A stretch of 64,000 nucleotides of DNA from Bidens hawaiensis (Eukaryota > Streptophyta > Magnoliopsida > Asterales > Asteraceae), in the NCBI GenBank assembly GCA_021521415.1, contig JAIQDT010007664.1, positions 62,001 through 126,000 on the forward strand, written 5' to 3'. Positions 1 through 12,190 of this stretch are shown here, in pieces; position 1 is the first letter of the stretch; every line of letters starts with the position of its first letter. A program made the position numbers and the translations under genes. The notes below the pieces were generated by a model that was not told the DNA's origin, ran no database searches, and was given only the letters and a program-made list of their open reading frames with translations.

Positions 1-1759
1 GTGTGGGGATGTTTTATGTACATAAAACTATACATCTTTTTAGCATCAAATAATCTCTAAAAACTGCAAATTCTACCAAATAACATAGCACAGAAGGCTA
101 CTTATCATAATAAAATACAATTTCAGGTGAAACAAAGCCCCAAACAAAGAAACAAGCGAAAAGACGAAGAAAAAAAAACACAAGAAAAGCAAGAAACACG
201 CCCCCATGCCTCAAGAAACACTCCCCATGCTTCTGAACACCAGAAAAGACAAAAATCTACAAGAAAAGACAAAAACTGGGAACAAAAGCACGTGGCCATG
301 CCCCTTGACCAAGGGGCCGTGGTCACCTCCAACACAAATAGAAAAACAATTTTGCACATGTCATTTAAAATCATGGGGGCGTGCCCACCAAGGCACGGGG
401 CTGTGCTTCTCACTCCAGAGTGCCTATAAATAGTGGCTCATGTTGCATTCATTTGGTGTGCCTTGAAGAGAGTTCTAAACGGTTTTCACTTATAAAAACA
501 CCCTCTAACACTCATATTGAAGATATTGTGAGGAGTTTGAAGGCTTGGAAGTTATCATCATCATCCATCAACACCAACATCATCATAATCCACCATCATT
601 AATAAGGGAGGCTCATCCACATTTGGTTAGATTGTTCTTGTTTAATCATGTGTTTGTTATCATCATCTGTTGTTATGTTCACAACAATGCTCATTATGAG
701 CAAAATTCCATTTACCATCTATAATCTATGAAGAAGCTTTGTTTTACTTGATAATTATGTGAAACATGTGGTTTAGTTTGGTAAACAACATGGTTATTTT
801 GCAATTATCCATTGATGAAGAAATGTTTTGTCACTCTAATCCATTACACTAAAGTTGATGACTAAAATTCATTCATGATCACTCATGTTCTTGGAAACTA
901 GAAATGGTAAAAAGAATAATTTGGTAATTTATTCAAGATAAAACATGGATCTTTATGTTGTACTTAGAAATTATGAGATATAGATTATGATGTATTTCGC
1001 TAGTTTTGATAATTCAAAGATAACATTGTTAACACGATTGCTTAGGTTATCATGCTAGTTAAAGAAATCACATGTTAATGGAATATGTAATTATAGCCTA
1101 ATCTAATCAACCAAGGGGTTGTGTGAGTTAACTACAACCACTCGAAGTTGTTGGGATTGGTATTTGAGAAATCAAAATCAATTCTAATCATTCTACTTTA
1201 CCAACTACTTGTCTACTTAAATTGACATTCTCGGGGTAGCATGCTATTAAGCATAGGATGGACTTGAAAATATACATGCTATTATTCATTATGTCATAGA
1301 ATGTGTTCACTCAAAAATGAGGATCATAGTCTATCATATATTATTAGGACAAGTCTACAACATGTTTAACTATTAATCATCAAGGAACAATGGAGTGGAT
1401 TCTTGATCTTAGATGGTAACCTTCATATAATTGAACTACTTGTTTAGAATTTCTCGTCTCGGTCACCTATATATTATATATAAGTATTTATATTTTATAA
1501 AAAGTTTAAGAATCAACCCCAATATGATTAAAACCTCCGATTAAAGTAAAATGACGATTCGTTATTAGAAACATTTGTGTCCACGGATCGATACTTGGTT
1601 CTTACCAATAGTATTCTACATATACGATAGTACACTTGCCTATGTTGTGTGTGTTTAGTGTTTGTAGAAATCACTTTTATAAATTTAAAACATGATCTTG
1701 TGCAAAAGCTAAATATCCAATCCATTATATTTTACATGCTACACGCACAACACACATCA
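1..1759 (+). mobile_element. Putative LTR of an Athila-like Ty3/gypsy element (left end outside window)
   Basis: No coding sequence is credible here; the short open frames at 123-602 are chance. The block looks like an LTR read on the plus strand. A GC-rich stretch with repeated GGGGC/GCCCC words (290-410) precedes a TATA box at 424-433, followed by AT-rich sequence. Near the right end (about 1575-1650) a segment reading 'gtccacggatcgatac' then 'cacttgcc' resembles the U5 end of Athila LTRs as I remember them. The right border is placed at a CA (1758-1759), because homology to SIRE gag begins within about 10 bases. The left end, PBS and PPT are not visible, so family and full length are uncertain; it could be a solo LTR. 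Confidence 0.35.
424..433 (+). promoter_or_regulatory. TATA box of the left LTR
   Basis: The sequence ctataaatag is a strong plant TATA match and lies just after a GC-rich block, as expected at a U3/R boundary. No transcript evidence is available. Confidence 0.4.
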
Positions 1760-1765
1760 GTAACC

Positions 1766-3137
1766 TTTGTCAAAAGTTCAGTGGAAAGAGAAGATATAAA
1801 AATTAAGGAATTTGTGCCATTCTCAATCAACTTTGATAGCCAACTTACACATCAGAAGACCATTGGAGTTGAACCCTCATGACCAAGTGAAAGATTTAAA
1901 AGGGGAAACTCAAGTGAAAGCTTTAAAGGACAAGTTTGGTGCAAAGTTTGTGATGTTTATGGTCATCACACTGACTCATGCTAAGAATGGTTCTCTCTTG
2001 AATCATTTCATGTCCCTGACCATACAAAGTTTGGACAAGACTTTTCATTTTAACATAAAAGATACAATGAGCATTTGAGCAAAGGAAAGAAGAAGAATGA
2101 TGATCCAGTCAAGAGTGATGAAGCAGCTGATAAGAAAAGAGATTTCATTGAGAAGAAAAGGGTACAATGATCAAGAAACTAAAAAGAAGCCAATCTGTTA
2201 AGTCTCAAGGATCTGAGAAATCTGCCGATTCTGAAAATTTAACCAGTTGTGAAAGAAATACTAAGCTTAAGAAGAAAATATTCAACAAAAAGAAATCAAA
2301 TGAACTCACTGGTGATGAGAAGTTTCTCTTGAAACATGGCTATGAACCACAAGGGTTTTTGTGGAAACCAAAGTCGGAAGCTCAAGTGACTATCATAAAA
2401 AGGGAAACTGTAATTGAAGAATGCAAAAGCATAATTCCCTATTATGGAAACTCAATTGAAACTGGTTGTGAGACTGACGAGTCTTGTGGATTAGTTTATG
2501 AGGATCCAAAACCAATCACAACTGATGATGATGTTGCTGATGTTTTGCAAGCTGAATTAGCTTGTGATTCATCACTTAACAAATCACTTCCTTTTATTTG
2601 TGCAGGAACAGTCCACTGAAGTGAATGATGTATGGTATATGGACAGTGGATGTTCCAGGCACATGACCTATGACAAGAGATCATTGGTCAATAATGTTTA
2701 AAAAATTGAAAGCCCAGTTGCTTTTGTTAGTGATGAAAATGGAGGAAAGATTGCGGGCAAAAGCATTCTCACAAATGGGAAAGTATCTTTTGATAATGCT
2801 TTTCATGTGGAAGGACTACACTATAATCTTTTGAGAAAATCACAAATGTGTGATACGGGTTATAAGGTTGGATTTGTTGAGTCTCATTGTTTCATACTGA
2901 TGCCTGAGTTTGTGATTCCACCTGATATGATTATGATGATGGCCCCTAGAAATGGAAACTTGTATGAACTTAGGATGAAAGATGCCATTTCTAGAGGTGG
3001 AACATGTTTTGTTTCAATAGCATCTGAAAACGAAACAAAACTTTGGCATAGAAAGTTATGTCATGTCAATCTCAAGAATATGAAAAAACTTGTTCAAGGT
3101 GAACATGTCATTGGTTTACCAACAAGAGATTCTGGTC
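1766..3137 (+). pseudogene. SIRE-type Ty1/copia fragment D: gag C-terminus, protease, GAG-pre-integrase
   Basis: This fragment is collinear with the better preserved element at 16300-17760. It starts inside gag, in a stretch containing a CCHC zinc knuckle (1940-1981, C-X2-C-X4-H-X4-C). A Lys-rich linker ORF (2167-2619) contains the family signature LLKHGYEPQGFLWKP. The retroviral-type aspartic protease motif D-S-G is at 2642-2650, followed by the usual GCSRHMT. A GAG-pre-integrase region follows (2807-3130) with the integrase zinc-binding H-X4-H (HRKLCH). Several frameshifts and stops break it, for example a TAA directly after the knuckle and another near 2699. It ends abruptly at about 3130, where a minus-strand LTR begins, so its integrase and RT lie elsewhere, presumably beyond the window. 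Confidence 0.8.
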
Positions 3138-3728
3138 CCGTATAACTCACTCAATAGATCAATCGCTCACGGTTGTAACCCACACTCACGTGTTGACAAG
3201 AAGGCTACGACATACTATTTTGTGAAAAGAACAAAAGAATATTAAAGGAGGAATCAATAATACTCTTAGTGTTGCTTAACAGACATAAAAGTAACAAACA
3301 CACAAAGTAACTCAAAATATTTCCATATATATTATGAAGGATACAATGAAAACAATTAGGGTTTCTATGTGGAATGTTTGGATTTTTGGCAGCTTTTCGT
3401 ATAGGAGGGAGACAGCCGTCAAATCACAATATTCGCTCAGTCAGTTGTTCAGGTGTCTAGCCGTGTCATAGGCATGCCCTAAATTAGTCCTTTTATAGGC
3501 CTGCCCTGATAACTAACATTCCTTCAAGAAACCCTAATGATAGAAACATATTCATTAACATATTACAAAAGATTCTAAGTGTAAACAAGTCTTCGAGCAA
3601 GCTTTGCAGCTTTTGTCTTTAGCGAGCAGACCTGGTAACCATTAAGTGTGCTGGGGAACAGTTCTCCGGGTAAGATGCTATTGAAGACTTCAATATTCAT
3701 CTAGAAGACTTCAATCCTCTTGACCATA
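3138..3728 (-). mobile_element. 3' LTR remnant of the minus-strand SIRE element
   Basis: Read on the minus strand this matches the LTR at 58040-58693 in order: 'ggtcaag.agattgaagtc', 'cccggagaactg', 'agcacactt', 'gaagacttgtt.tacactta', then 'cttcttgtc.acac' and 'gtgggtta', ending in 'ttgagtga'. The first 400 or so bases of the LTR are missing: the extra ORF's last codons (near 3755) run almost straight into mid-LTR sequence, so the LTR start and PPT were deleted. Its outer end cuts into the protease/integrase region of fragment D, which makes this element younger than D. The usual terminal CA is not obvious (it reads near TATACG), possibly mutated. Confidence 0.7.
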
Positions 3729-3754
3729 TGATGAGGGTGGCTATCAAGCACAGT

Positions 3755-6700
3755 CTACCTCATAATATCCTCCAAATCATCATTATGCAGGAAAGTCAGG
3801 TCTCCATCTTCTATGATAATGCCCAAGGCAAGTCCATTAGAATTTCTGAGAATGTAGGAATCATATTTTTCATTATATTCAATACGAGCAATCCTACCAT
3901 TTCTCTGCACTTCAATATTAGGCCTTGTCATCTGCCTTCTCATACTTATACAGACCATCATGTTGGCCAGGGGTTCTTTGTTTCTCACCTTTGAAATGTA
4001 ATCAATCTCAACATATGTGATATCCCTCATCTTCTTAGCCCTTCTGGTCTTCTCATATTCGGACAGTTCCCTCTCCCTCTTCTCCCTCAAAATAGGGAAA
4101 CATGTCCTGGTCTCCTCCTTGAGATGTTTTGAAAGTTCATTATTTTGTCTTCTTGCAAGTGTATCCCTGTCATGATAATCATATAGTTCTAGACTTGCCA
4201 TCTCCTCCGATAGTTCTTTTTTAAAATCAGCAAAATCATCCTTGAAGATAATTTCTTTCAGCTATCCACTCTTCATTATCACCTTCAAAGTTTCAGACAC
4301 AGATTCATAAAAGAGGCTTTTGGGTAGGTCCACAGCAGATGGTGGCCTATTTTTTCGTTGGTGTACAACTCTTGTTGTAGGATTTGTGCTCTTGAGGCTG
4401 AGGGCCTAGAAGGAATTGCCTTTCTGGGTTTAGTGGACCTTAATTCCCCAAATTTCTTTTCAAACATGGAAAATACCATTTCCACTGGCATAGCCATAAA
4501 ATCAAGAAAATTTTCTCCTCCTTCTCTGAAAGTTTTGCAATCATGCCCATCAGTCTTTCATCTCCAAGTTGACCAGCATGAACAAATCTTACTCCACTCG
4601 GTCCAACTTCAAAATTTTGAGGATTTCTCTATTCAGCCTCCAGTCTATCCCATTCATCCTTTTCTTCATAAAATAATTGTTTCAGTTGAGCCTTTCCCAA
4701 GTTGTCAAATACTATCTTAGGCATCCCTTTGTTCATCATCAACCCTTTTAGGGTCTTGATTTTATTCTCATCATCCCAGGGATCCAATTGTTCAATTGGC
4801 TTAGGTTTCACTTCCACAATGATAGGAGTTTAGAAGCTTTTGAGGATTGAGCCTTTTCTTGATCATCCTTTTCTAGCTCAGACTGATATAGGGCTAATCA
4901 TTCACTTCTATTCAACCCGATCACATTTAAACTCCCTCTTGCCTCCATTAACCTTTCAAGCAATTTGAGTTGTTCATCCTCCCACTTCTTTTTCTTTGCA
5001 GCTTCTTTTCAACCAAAGTAACGACTCTTGGCCTCTTTGCAGTCTTGTCAGATTCATCTTTCATTGACAATTTCCTGAAGTAGAATTCAACTTGAGCTTT
5101 TGAAATACTATCAACCATCTCCATTTCCATGCCTCTATCAATCAAATACTTACATTAGCCTCCAAATCTCTACATCAACTCAACAATCTTTTCTTTCTGA
5201 TTTGCTTATCTTTTCAATCTTTCCTTCTCCTCTCTTTCTATCCTTTCCACATTCATTTTGTAAAGTTCCTCCAATTCATAAAACTTCATTGTACTTAATT
5301 CCTTGTCAGATAAACCAAGCATTCTCAGATAACATATATTCTTGTGTGAATCACGGTTCTTTTTCTCCATTCTCTTCTTTATCTCATCAGCCTCCTTATC
5401 AACCAATCTTTGCAACTACTCATCTGACATAGGAGCCAAAGTTTCAAATTTGTATTCGTGTTTAATCAGACTCAAGATCAAAGGATGATTTCTCCTTGCA
5501 TCATCCAACATTTTCTGTATATTCCCCCTTTGTTCATCTGTCAAGTCAATGTGAGGGGAGTCAACAGTATCAATTTTAACAGCATTATCATCAACAACAT
5601 TGTCACTATCTTCAGTATCATCATCTTTTTCAGTCGATTCATCCAATGCCTCAATACTTGGTTCATTCAAATCAGGTTCAGTTTCTAGCATAGCAACCTA
5701 TAAAGGAATAGCCATCTCACGACTTTCATGAACTTTTGGGCTTTCTACAAAACATTCAGGCTTTTCAGCCTCATCAGCTTTCCCTTTCTTGGATTGATCT
5801 GCATCATCATCAGTCTTCCCATCAGATCTACTCCTTTTCCTTGTGTACATCTTTCCATATTTACTTTTAGGCTCATCATCGTAACTCCATTCTTCTGGAT
5901 TTTTCTCAATATCTTCTTCAACATCTCTTAACCAACCACTTTTTGGTTGCAATTTTTGTTACCGATTCCCAGCCTCATCAGGCACCACCTACTTGTTTGA
6001 ATCTTTTTCAGTGTGTTCAGCAGTGGTTGGAGTTTCAGTCTCAGGTTTGGGTTGCTTGAACTTATACATTACAATTGCTAAGGTTTTATCAACCTCTTCA
6101 ACTAGCTTCATCTTTATTAGCACCTCAATAATCTCCTACTCAACTTCTCCTTCTTCAATTAATGTTTAGGAAATGTGAGCTTGCTCCAGTAGAGTTTCTT
6201 GCTGGACAAACTGCTCCTCAGCCAAAGATCTGGCAACTCTTTCTCTTTCCTATATTTCCAGTAGAGTATCAACATGCCTTTTAGCAGCTTGCTCATCCAA
6301 TTCATCTTTATCCAACATATCATCATTATTAGATTTATCCTGTGTATCAACAGGTGAATCATCTTTAGAATCAACAATAGATTTTCCCTTTTCCTTTCTC
6401 CTTCTCTCTTCCTCAGATTCCCTCACTATTTATGGTTCACTAGGAAAGTTTTTAATATCATCCATTAAATTTTTCATCTCCTCATCATCAACACCAACCT
6501 TCTTGGAAGTTTCATTATCTTCAATTTCTTCAGTCATAACAAGTTCCTCAGTCTCAGCACCTTCATCAATACATTGTCAGAGTTTCAGTGCCAATAGCAT
6601 TAGTTTCTATGGCCTCAATAGTCAAAATGTTGTCAGTTTGCACATTTTCCTCAATATTAATCTCATTCTCTACGTCCTTCTCCTTCTCCTCATTCACCTT

Positions 6701-8560
6701 CTTCTTTGATATAGTGACATCTACATCATAATTTTGTTCACCAATGTTTGATTTATCACCTTCATATCCATTATCATCAAAACCTTTCACTTCACTGTCA
6801 TCTTCCTCATCACTCTCACCATAAACATTAAATAATGTTTTCAAACCATCTTCAGCAGCATTCAATTCCACATTCACATCCTCCTCCATATCAACACCAA
6901 CAGCATCAGTTGCAACAGGAATATTCTCCCCCTATTTTGGTACAGCTGAGGTCTTCTCAACCTCAGCCTTCAGGGATTGAATTTTGTTTAAAGCATGTGC
7001 CAATTGTGCCTTTAAATCTTCATTTTCTTTCCTCAACACCTCATTACTTCCTCTCAAATCAATGTTTGCCATCAGCAGATCCAAATTTCTTTTAAATAGA
7101 TAAGCACCAGGGGAAGGGGATTGGGTTGGTGAATCAGAAAAAGATTCAGGTGTATTGGTTTAAGGTTGGATTGTTTCAGTGGGTGGGCTTGGGATTTAAA
7201 AAATGTTTGCACCACTTGAGGGTAAGGGATTTATGTTTTGGATAGTAGGTAATGGTCTGTGAGTATGGATAATTTCAAATTTTGCTTGGTTAGGTTGGTC
7301 TAAAGGTTGGGAATGGGTTGGGGATTGAATGGTGTGTTTGGAAGGTTAATTAGGTGGGCTGGGATTTGTTGTGGGATGTAAGGTTCATGTATGTCTTGGT
7401 TTTGGTCTTGGATTAGGGTTTGTGTTTGTGTTAGGGGTTGGTTAATGGTTTGAGGTGGGCTTTGGGTTTGGGTATGAGTTGGTGGTGATTGAATGTACGG
7501 GTCATTTTGTGGTGGTGGGGATGGTCTTTGGTGTTGTGGTGGGGATTGGATGTGTTGTTGGGGTGGGCTTGGTGGTGAGGCTGGTGGTGTAGGTAAGGGT
7601 TGGTTTTGGATCTCCCCATATGCCTGTGCATTGATTATATCATCAGCAACCAAGTTTTCTTCAAAACCTCCAACTCCTCCATCATTTTATCCATCATCTC
7701 CATCATCACTATCATCAGAATCATCATCACTTTCCTCTTCATCTTCACCTTCCTCATAACTCAATTCTGGTACAGGCATAATCGCCACATTGTTTTCAAT
7801 TAACCGTGGTAATATATCAAAGTCAGCTGTGGGATTGAACCGGCTTGTGCTAGATAGCTTCTCTATTCTTTTAAACACATTGGGATCTTGTAGCACATGA
7901 GCAGTCCCACTTGTTGGTAAATCTTGCAGAACTCTATTAAAAATGATTTGTAGGAATATTGGATAAGCCAAAAATTTGTCTTTGTTAGGCTTTCGGAGAA
8001 TGCTAACCAGACCTTCAAAGATCATTCAAGAGAAGTTAAATGGCAGCTTGTATACAACTTCCACAGTGGCATTTGCCAAATCTCGGCTCATCGGTGTCCA
8101 AGAGCCTTTCCTTGGGGCATATCCTTGAATGATGTATCAAGAACCTATAAAGGTTAGAAAACATCCCCTTTTGAAACTGTCCCTCATGGACATTCCCTTG
8201 ATAACCCATCGTTTCCTAAACTATCTTCAATAAGTGATCAGTGGAGAAGTAAATAGGGTTATGATCATCATCGTGTAGTTGTAGGCTTTCTCGAATCAAC
8301 CGTTCAATAATCGCGACTTCATGATTTGCCACAGTAACCTCTATTCTCCTACCATCTTCATCGTCATGTAGTTCGGCCGAGTGCCAGAAATCCAACTGGT
8401 GGTTTCTATAAATAACAGGGCACTTAGTCAAAGAGAATCGTAGGTTTGACAACTAAAGCCATCGGATCATTAAAGGCACTAGTTCATTATCAGCGGTCAC
8501 TTGAAGAAGAGAGCACATGTTGTGCTTCTTCTCAAATGGATATGTCGGTTCGCCCTCCAT
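3755..8560 (-). pseudogene. Large additional ORF (env position) of the minus-strand SIRE element, degraded
   Basis: SIRE elements often carry an extra ORF between pol and the 3' LTR; its function is unproven and an envelope role has been proposed. Here it starts with ATG at 8560. An N-terminal conserved part follows (8560-7687; motifs YPFEKKHN, CPVIYRNHQLDFWHSAELHD and KPNKDKFLAYP). Next come a run of Asp/Glu/Ser (about 7690-7770), a Pro/Gln/Ser-rich stretch with many PPS and PPQ (7300-7653), acidic and Lys/Glu-rich coiled-coil-like segments (5200-6900), and a C-terminal part (4201-3755) with REKRERELSEYEKTRRAK. No signal peptide or clear membrane segment is seen. Many stops and shifts break it. 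The copy in element A (23515-24043 plus 56549-57427) matches from about 7100 onward; A lacks the N-terminal part. Confidence 0.6.
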
Positions 8561-8562
8561 AT

Positions 8563-8678
8563 CTGTACATACACAAGCAAAAACATATTCAAAGCAAAAG
8601 TTAGTCACAAAGTTCATAACTTTGACAAATTTGAGGTTATAATTTGAAGAAGTAAAGAGAAGAAATGTTTTTAAGAAC
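8563..8678 (-). other. Predicted leader intron 2 of the SIRE extra ORF
   Basis: On the minus strand, CACAG|GTTCTT begins at 8678 and a pyrimidine-rich TGTGTATGTACAG ends at 8563. Two bases later comes the ATG that opens the conserved N-terminus of the extra ORF. Without splicing, an upstream frame with no similarity to the family would be fused. This is inference from splice-site consensus only. Confidence 0.4.
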
Positions 8679-8701
8679 CTGTGCTTCGACAAATTAATTA
8701 T

Positions 8702-8790
8702 CTACAAGAAAACAGAGATGTCAGTTAATGTTAAAATTAACAGTTAAAATTTACATAATCATTGTCGGAAAACATTCAATTGAAGCTTAC
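8702..8790 (-). other. Predicted leader intron 1 of the SIRE extra ORF
   Basis: On the minus strand a donor CA|GTAAGC starts at 8790 and an acceptor TTTTCTTGTAG ends at 8702, giving an 89-nt intron and a 23-nt exon (8679-8701) before intron 2. It lies downstream of a TATA box at 8928-8935. This is inference from splice-site consensus. Confidence 0.4.
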
Positions 8791-8927
8791 TGAGTCGGAT
8801 TAAGTGGGCTGACAAATTAGGGTATGGAAAAATTGTAAAGCGGTTGATATTCTAGAACAAGAGCAAGAGAAGTTTTTGTAATAGTCTTTGGAGAGAGAAG
8901 TGAAGCATGAAATTTAACTAAGTCCCT

Positions 8928-8935
8928 CTTATATA
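8928..8935 (-). promoter_or_regulatory. TATA box, possible internal promoter for the SIRE extra ORF
   Basis: Minus-strand TATATAAG followed by GAGGG sits about 140 nt upstream of the first predicted leader intron and 370 nt upstream of the extra-ORF start. This would give the ORF its own capped, spliced mRNA. The matching place in element A (about 23130-23200) shows no equally clear TATA. Confidence 0.35.
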
Positions 8936-9009
8936 ACTTTTGAAAGTGGGGTTTAAATGAATTTTATCATATTGTGTGAAAAGGCTGTCATGAAAGTTAA
9001 AATATTCAA

Positions 9010-10190
9010 ATAAATATTTTTTCCCATTTTAAAACCTTGCTCGATAAAGTGCATCTTATAAACCTTGCTCGAAAAAGTTAATTCATTGAAGTTTGCCAGT
9101 ATTAATTCCACTTATCAAAGCTTGCTCGTTCTAGAATTTATTCAGAAATTATAAAGTAAATAGAAATAAACCTAAGAGAATAAGATGAAGGAAACTTACT
9201 CGAACTACAAGATTGCTCGAGAAATAAATCACAAGAAAATTAATCATGTATAAAGCATCAAATAGGCAACCTTGCTATGAATCAATAAAGAATCCCAAAA
9301 TAATAACTTAGATACATTTCTAAATGTCAACCTTGCTCGAATTTCTGAATAACACAAACCGTGCCCGAAAGTACTTAAAACGGTTCACATATATTCAATA
9401 AAGTATACTTTAAAGAAAAGTATGCTCGAAACACTCTAAGAATGCAAACTGTGCTAGAGAAGGACTCTAAACACAAAGTGTACTCGAAAAGTAACATTTT
9501 GAAATTACCAAGTATATTTGGAGAACACTTGAGGATTTCAAAGTGTGCCCAAAATATATGGTGTGCCCGGAAAATAAAGTTTGGCCGAAAACACTTGTAA
9601 TATCAAAGAATCACATGCACAATCATGAAGTATTCTAGATAAAGACATATTTCAAATAAAAACAACAAAGTTTACTCGAAATAGACATGTAAATCATATT
9701 CAAACAGATGTCACATAATCATCAAGTATGCAAGACAAAACTAACCTTCTGAATATCTAAGTTTACTCAAAAGCTAATAAGTATCAAGGTGTACTCGAAA
9801 ATATATGAATAAGTCATTTAAGTACTGAACATTACAAAGCTTGCTAGAATGAGTTTAAACAGTCAATCAAAACACCTAAGTTTGCTAGAACATTCAAAAA
9901 CACTAAAGCTTGAAATAACATATACAATCATAAAGCTTGCTATAATGACCTAAAAAACCTATAAAACAATTAAGTTTGCAAGAGAATTCAGAAATCATTA
10001 AAACTTGCTAGAATCAACATAATCAAACATATTCAAACATTAAGCTTGCTCGAAAGAGTTAAACTTCAAATAAAACAGTAAAGTCCACTCGAAAGTTTGT
10101 AAAACATCAAAGCATGCCCGAAAACTATAAACTTAGACAAAATTATCTAAGGGTGCCCGAAAAGGTTGAAAATTAACAAACTTTACTCAA
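9010..10190 (-). repeat. Irregular array of a degenerate CCGAGCAAGCTTTG-like motif
   Basis: On the plus strand the region is studded with variants such as cttgctcgaaa, gtgtactcgaaa, gcatgcccgaaa and gtttgctagaa, roughly one every 40-60 bases, over 20 in all. Read on the minus strand they become TTTCGAGCAAGCTT-type words, the same family as at 22315-23080 and in the LTR at 57730-58210. Between motifs the sequence is AT-rich and non-coding. Spacing is irregular, so this is neither a minisatellite nor a CRISPR array. Confidence 0.75.
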
Positions 10191-11058
10191 AAATACATAT
10201 TCAGACCTATTTAAGGTAAAATGCAACTCTTTTTGTCTTAAACCAAAAGTCAAACAGTTTTATCATTAAAGATCATTGTTTAAGAGAAAATAGTGCATAA
10301 TGAGATCAAATTTCAGTCTTTTCCATTCAAACCATTTTCTTTCTTTTTGTGAAAAGATCTCAACATGGGATCATATTGACTAAGTTGCTTCTCAATACAT
10401 CATTCTAAGCATTATTATGACATATTAGGCAAGTTAACAGCAAGTCTAGACTTAGCATGAATTTCATTGCCTTGGTGATATGATTAAGGTTCAATTAATT
10501 TTGCATAAGACTGAAATGTATAACACATATTGTTTACTGAAGCTCCATATCTATTCTCAAGGCTTATTTGGTTTTCTCCAGATCACCCCGAATTGACTCC
10601 ACCCTCTGATATTTGGCAAAACTTTTTGATGATAGAACATTTTAAATTTATTTGATGGTTCTTTTCAAAACTTCAAACATATATGAGGTTGAACGTTGGA
10701 CTTACATGCCACGCAGTTCGGGCTTACAGGCCTTTCATTCGAGACATGACAGGACTTACTTTTATGCCCCCATCTCTGTAGTTCTAAAATTCACCCTCAT
10801 GTTTGGATTTTCTAAAATTTGTGAATGTATATCAACTTTTGGTTGAATAAATATTAAAGAATTTTTGTTCACATTTGGTCTTTGTCATTCTCAATAAGAT
10901 AATCTATTTTGGTGACCAAAATACCAACGGGCTCATGTATGACTGGATATTCACTTTTCTGCCTATCATTCAGAAATATGTATATTGGAACATGCATATA
11001 CAACAATTTAACTCCACATTAAGTTTAGCAATTTCATTATGTTTATATCTGAGGATTT
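10191..11058 (-). other. SIRE spacer between RNase H and the extra ORF (minus strand)
   Basis: No coding sequence. Reverse-complemented, it aligns piecewise with 21440-22260 of element A; shared words include 'actgg.ta.tcacttttctgcctatcatt' near 10950 and 'ccacattaag.ttagca' near 11020. The homology stops at about 11058, where the 5' leader of plus-strand element A begins. This is therefore a rearrangement junction: the upstream half of the minus-strand element and the 5' LTR of element A are both missing here. Confidence 0.7.
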
Positions 11059-11641
11059 GATAGTCAGATCTGATTATTTTCAACTGAAAACTTGATTTTT
11101 ACTCTGTTTCCGTTTTTCAAACCATTAAAATGGCTGGTCTTGAAGAACAAGAAGTGTCTATTAACAAAATACCTAGACTTTATGGACATGAAAACATCAC
11201 CAAATGGAAAGTTTTATTTGAAGCGGCTGTTTGCTACAACGATGTAGACATGTGGGCATCAATCAAAAATGGACCATGAGCCGAAGATGGTGCAGCTACT
11301 GGTGCTGTAAGGGATAGGTTGAGGATAGCTGATGACAGGGCCTTAGCAATGATAAAGCTAGGACTGTTGTCACACCCTCAAAATCCACTAACGGAGTTTT
11401 ACCGTCAGAGGGTGTGAACTGGCAGGATCGGAATCATCAGTTATAATCAAACCATAAAATAAAGTTTCAAAACCATGAAAACGTTTACGAGTAATTAAAT
11501 GCGGAAGCGTAAAAATCTTTAATCAAAAGTTGCGTCACGCAGGACGACTTAAAACCAAAGATAACCGTTAAAAATAAGTTTGCAGGACAAAAGCGTTTTC
11601 AATCAATGCATGTTCCTAAACCGCGCGCCCGCCTCGGCTAC

Positions 11642-12190
11642 CTGAGAATAACATACTAAAAGTGTCAACACAAGGTTGGTGAGTTCATAAGTTATATAAA
11701 AATAAATCGTTTAGCGTTTGCGTTCAGCGTTACAGCGTTATAGCGTTTTGCGTTAACCGTTTTGCGTAACAACGTTACGGCGTTTAGCGTTACCAGATAG
11801 TGTTATGTCAAATTATATATCGATAGGTAGCTAGTCTATACAACAAGTATTACTAAGTGTTCGACACCGAAGCTGACTCGTTTAGTAAGTGCCTTGTCAC
11901 CAGGTCCTCCGGGCCATGGTACGTGTTAGCCAAAATTACACCCGCTCGACCTCCAGTCGAGTTTAGCGTTGGGTGGGGTTTGTCAAACCCAGTAGTACTA
12001 CTCAACAGTGACTCGCTATTCTAAATATTAACCGGTTCGATGTGTAGGACATCAAATATTTCGTTTGCCACTTAGCCTTTACAAGTGATATATAATTTAT
12101 AACAAAATCTTAAATGCGTTGTGGAGTATGTTATCTCCCCCAAGTGAAAAACGTTTGAAAACAGTTTAAAGAGGGGAAAGTGAAACTCAC
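11642..12190 (-). other. Conserved LTR module with splice-like ends (solo LTR copy)
   Basis: On the minus strand it starts GTGAGTTTCAC and ends TTATTCTCAG before GTAG. Near its 3' end is AACTCACCAAC, whose core pairs with the first 7 bases. A CCCC/GGGG stem (12173-12177 with 12136-12140) uses a T-A closing pair. The same layout occurs at 32934-33453 and 62469-62998. Confidence 0.5.
11705..11795. repeat. Short GCGTT/AGCGTT-rich repeat inside the solo LTR
   Basis: The hexamer-like word agcgtt or gcgtt recurs about ten times in 90 bases (for example tttagcgtttgcgttcagcg). It lies within the LTR module. Confidence 0.6.

Noticed and set aside
127..602. Overlapping small frames in the first 600 bases
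   Set aside because: They cover U3 and TATA region of a putative LTR; compositions are simple Lys/Arg/Gln-rich and conflict on both strands.
7300..7803. Plus-strand Gly- and Ser-rich frames at 7493-7803
   Set aside because: They are antisense shadows of the Pro-rich and acidic parts of the SIRE extra ORF.
10652..11060. Two short plus-strand frames before gag of element A
   Set aside because: The region aligns in reverse complement with a non-coding SIRE spacer, so these frames are chance.
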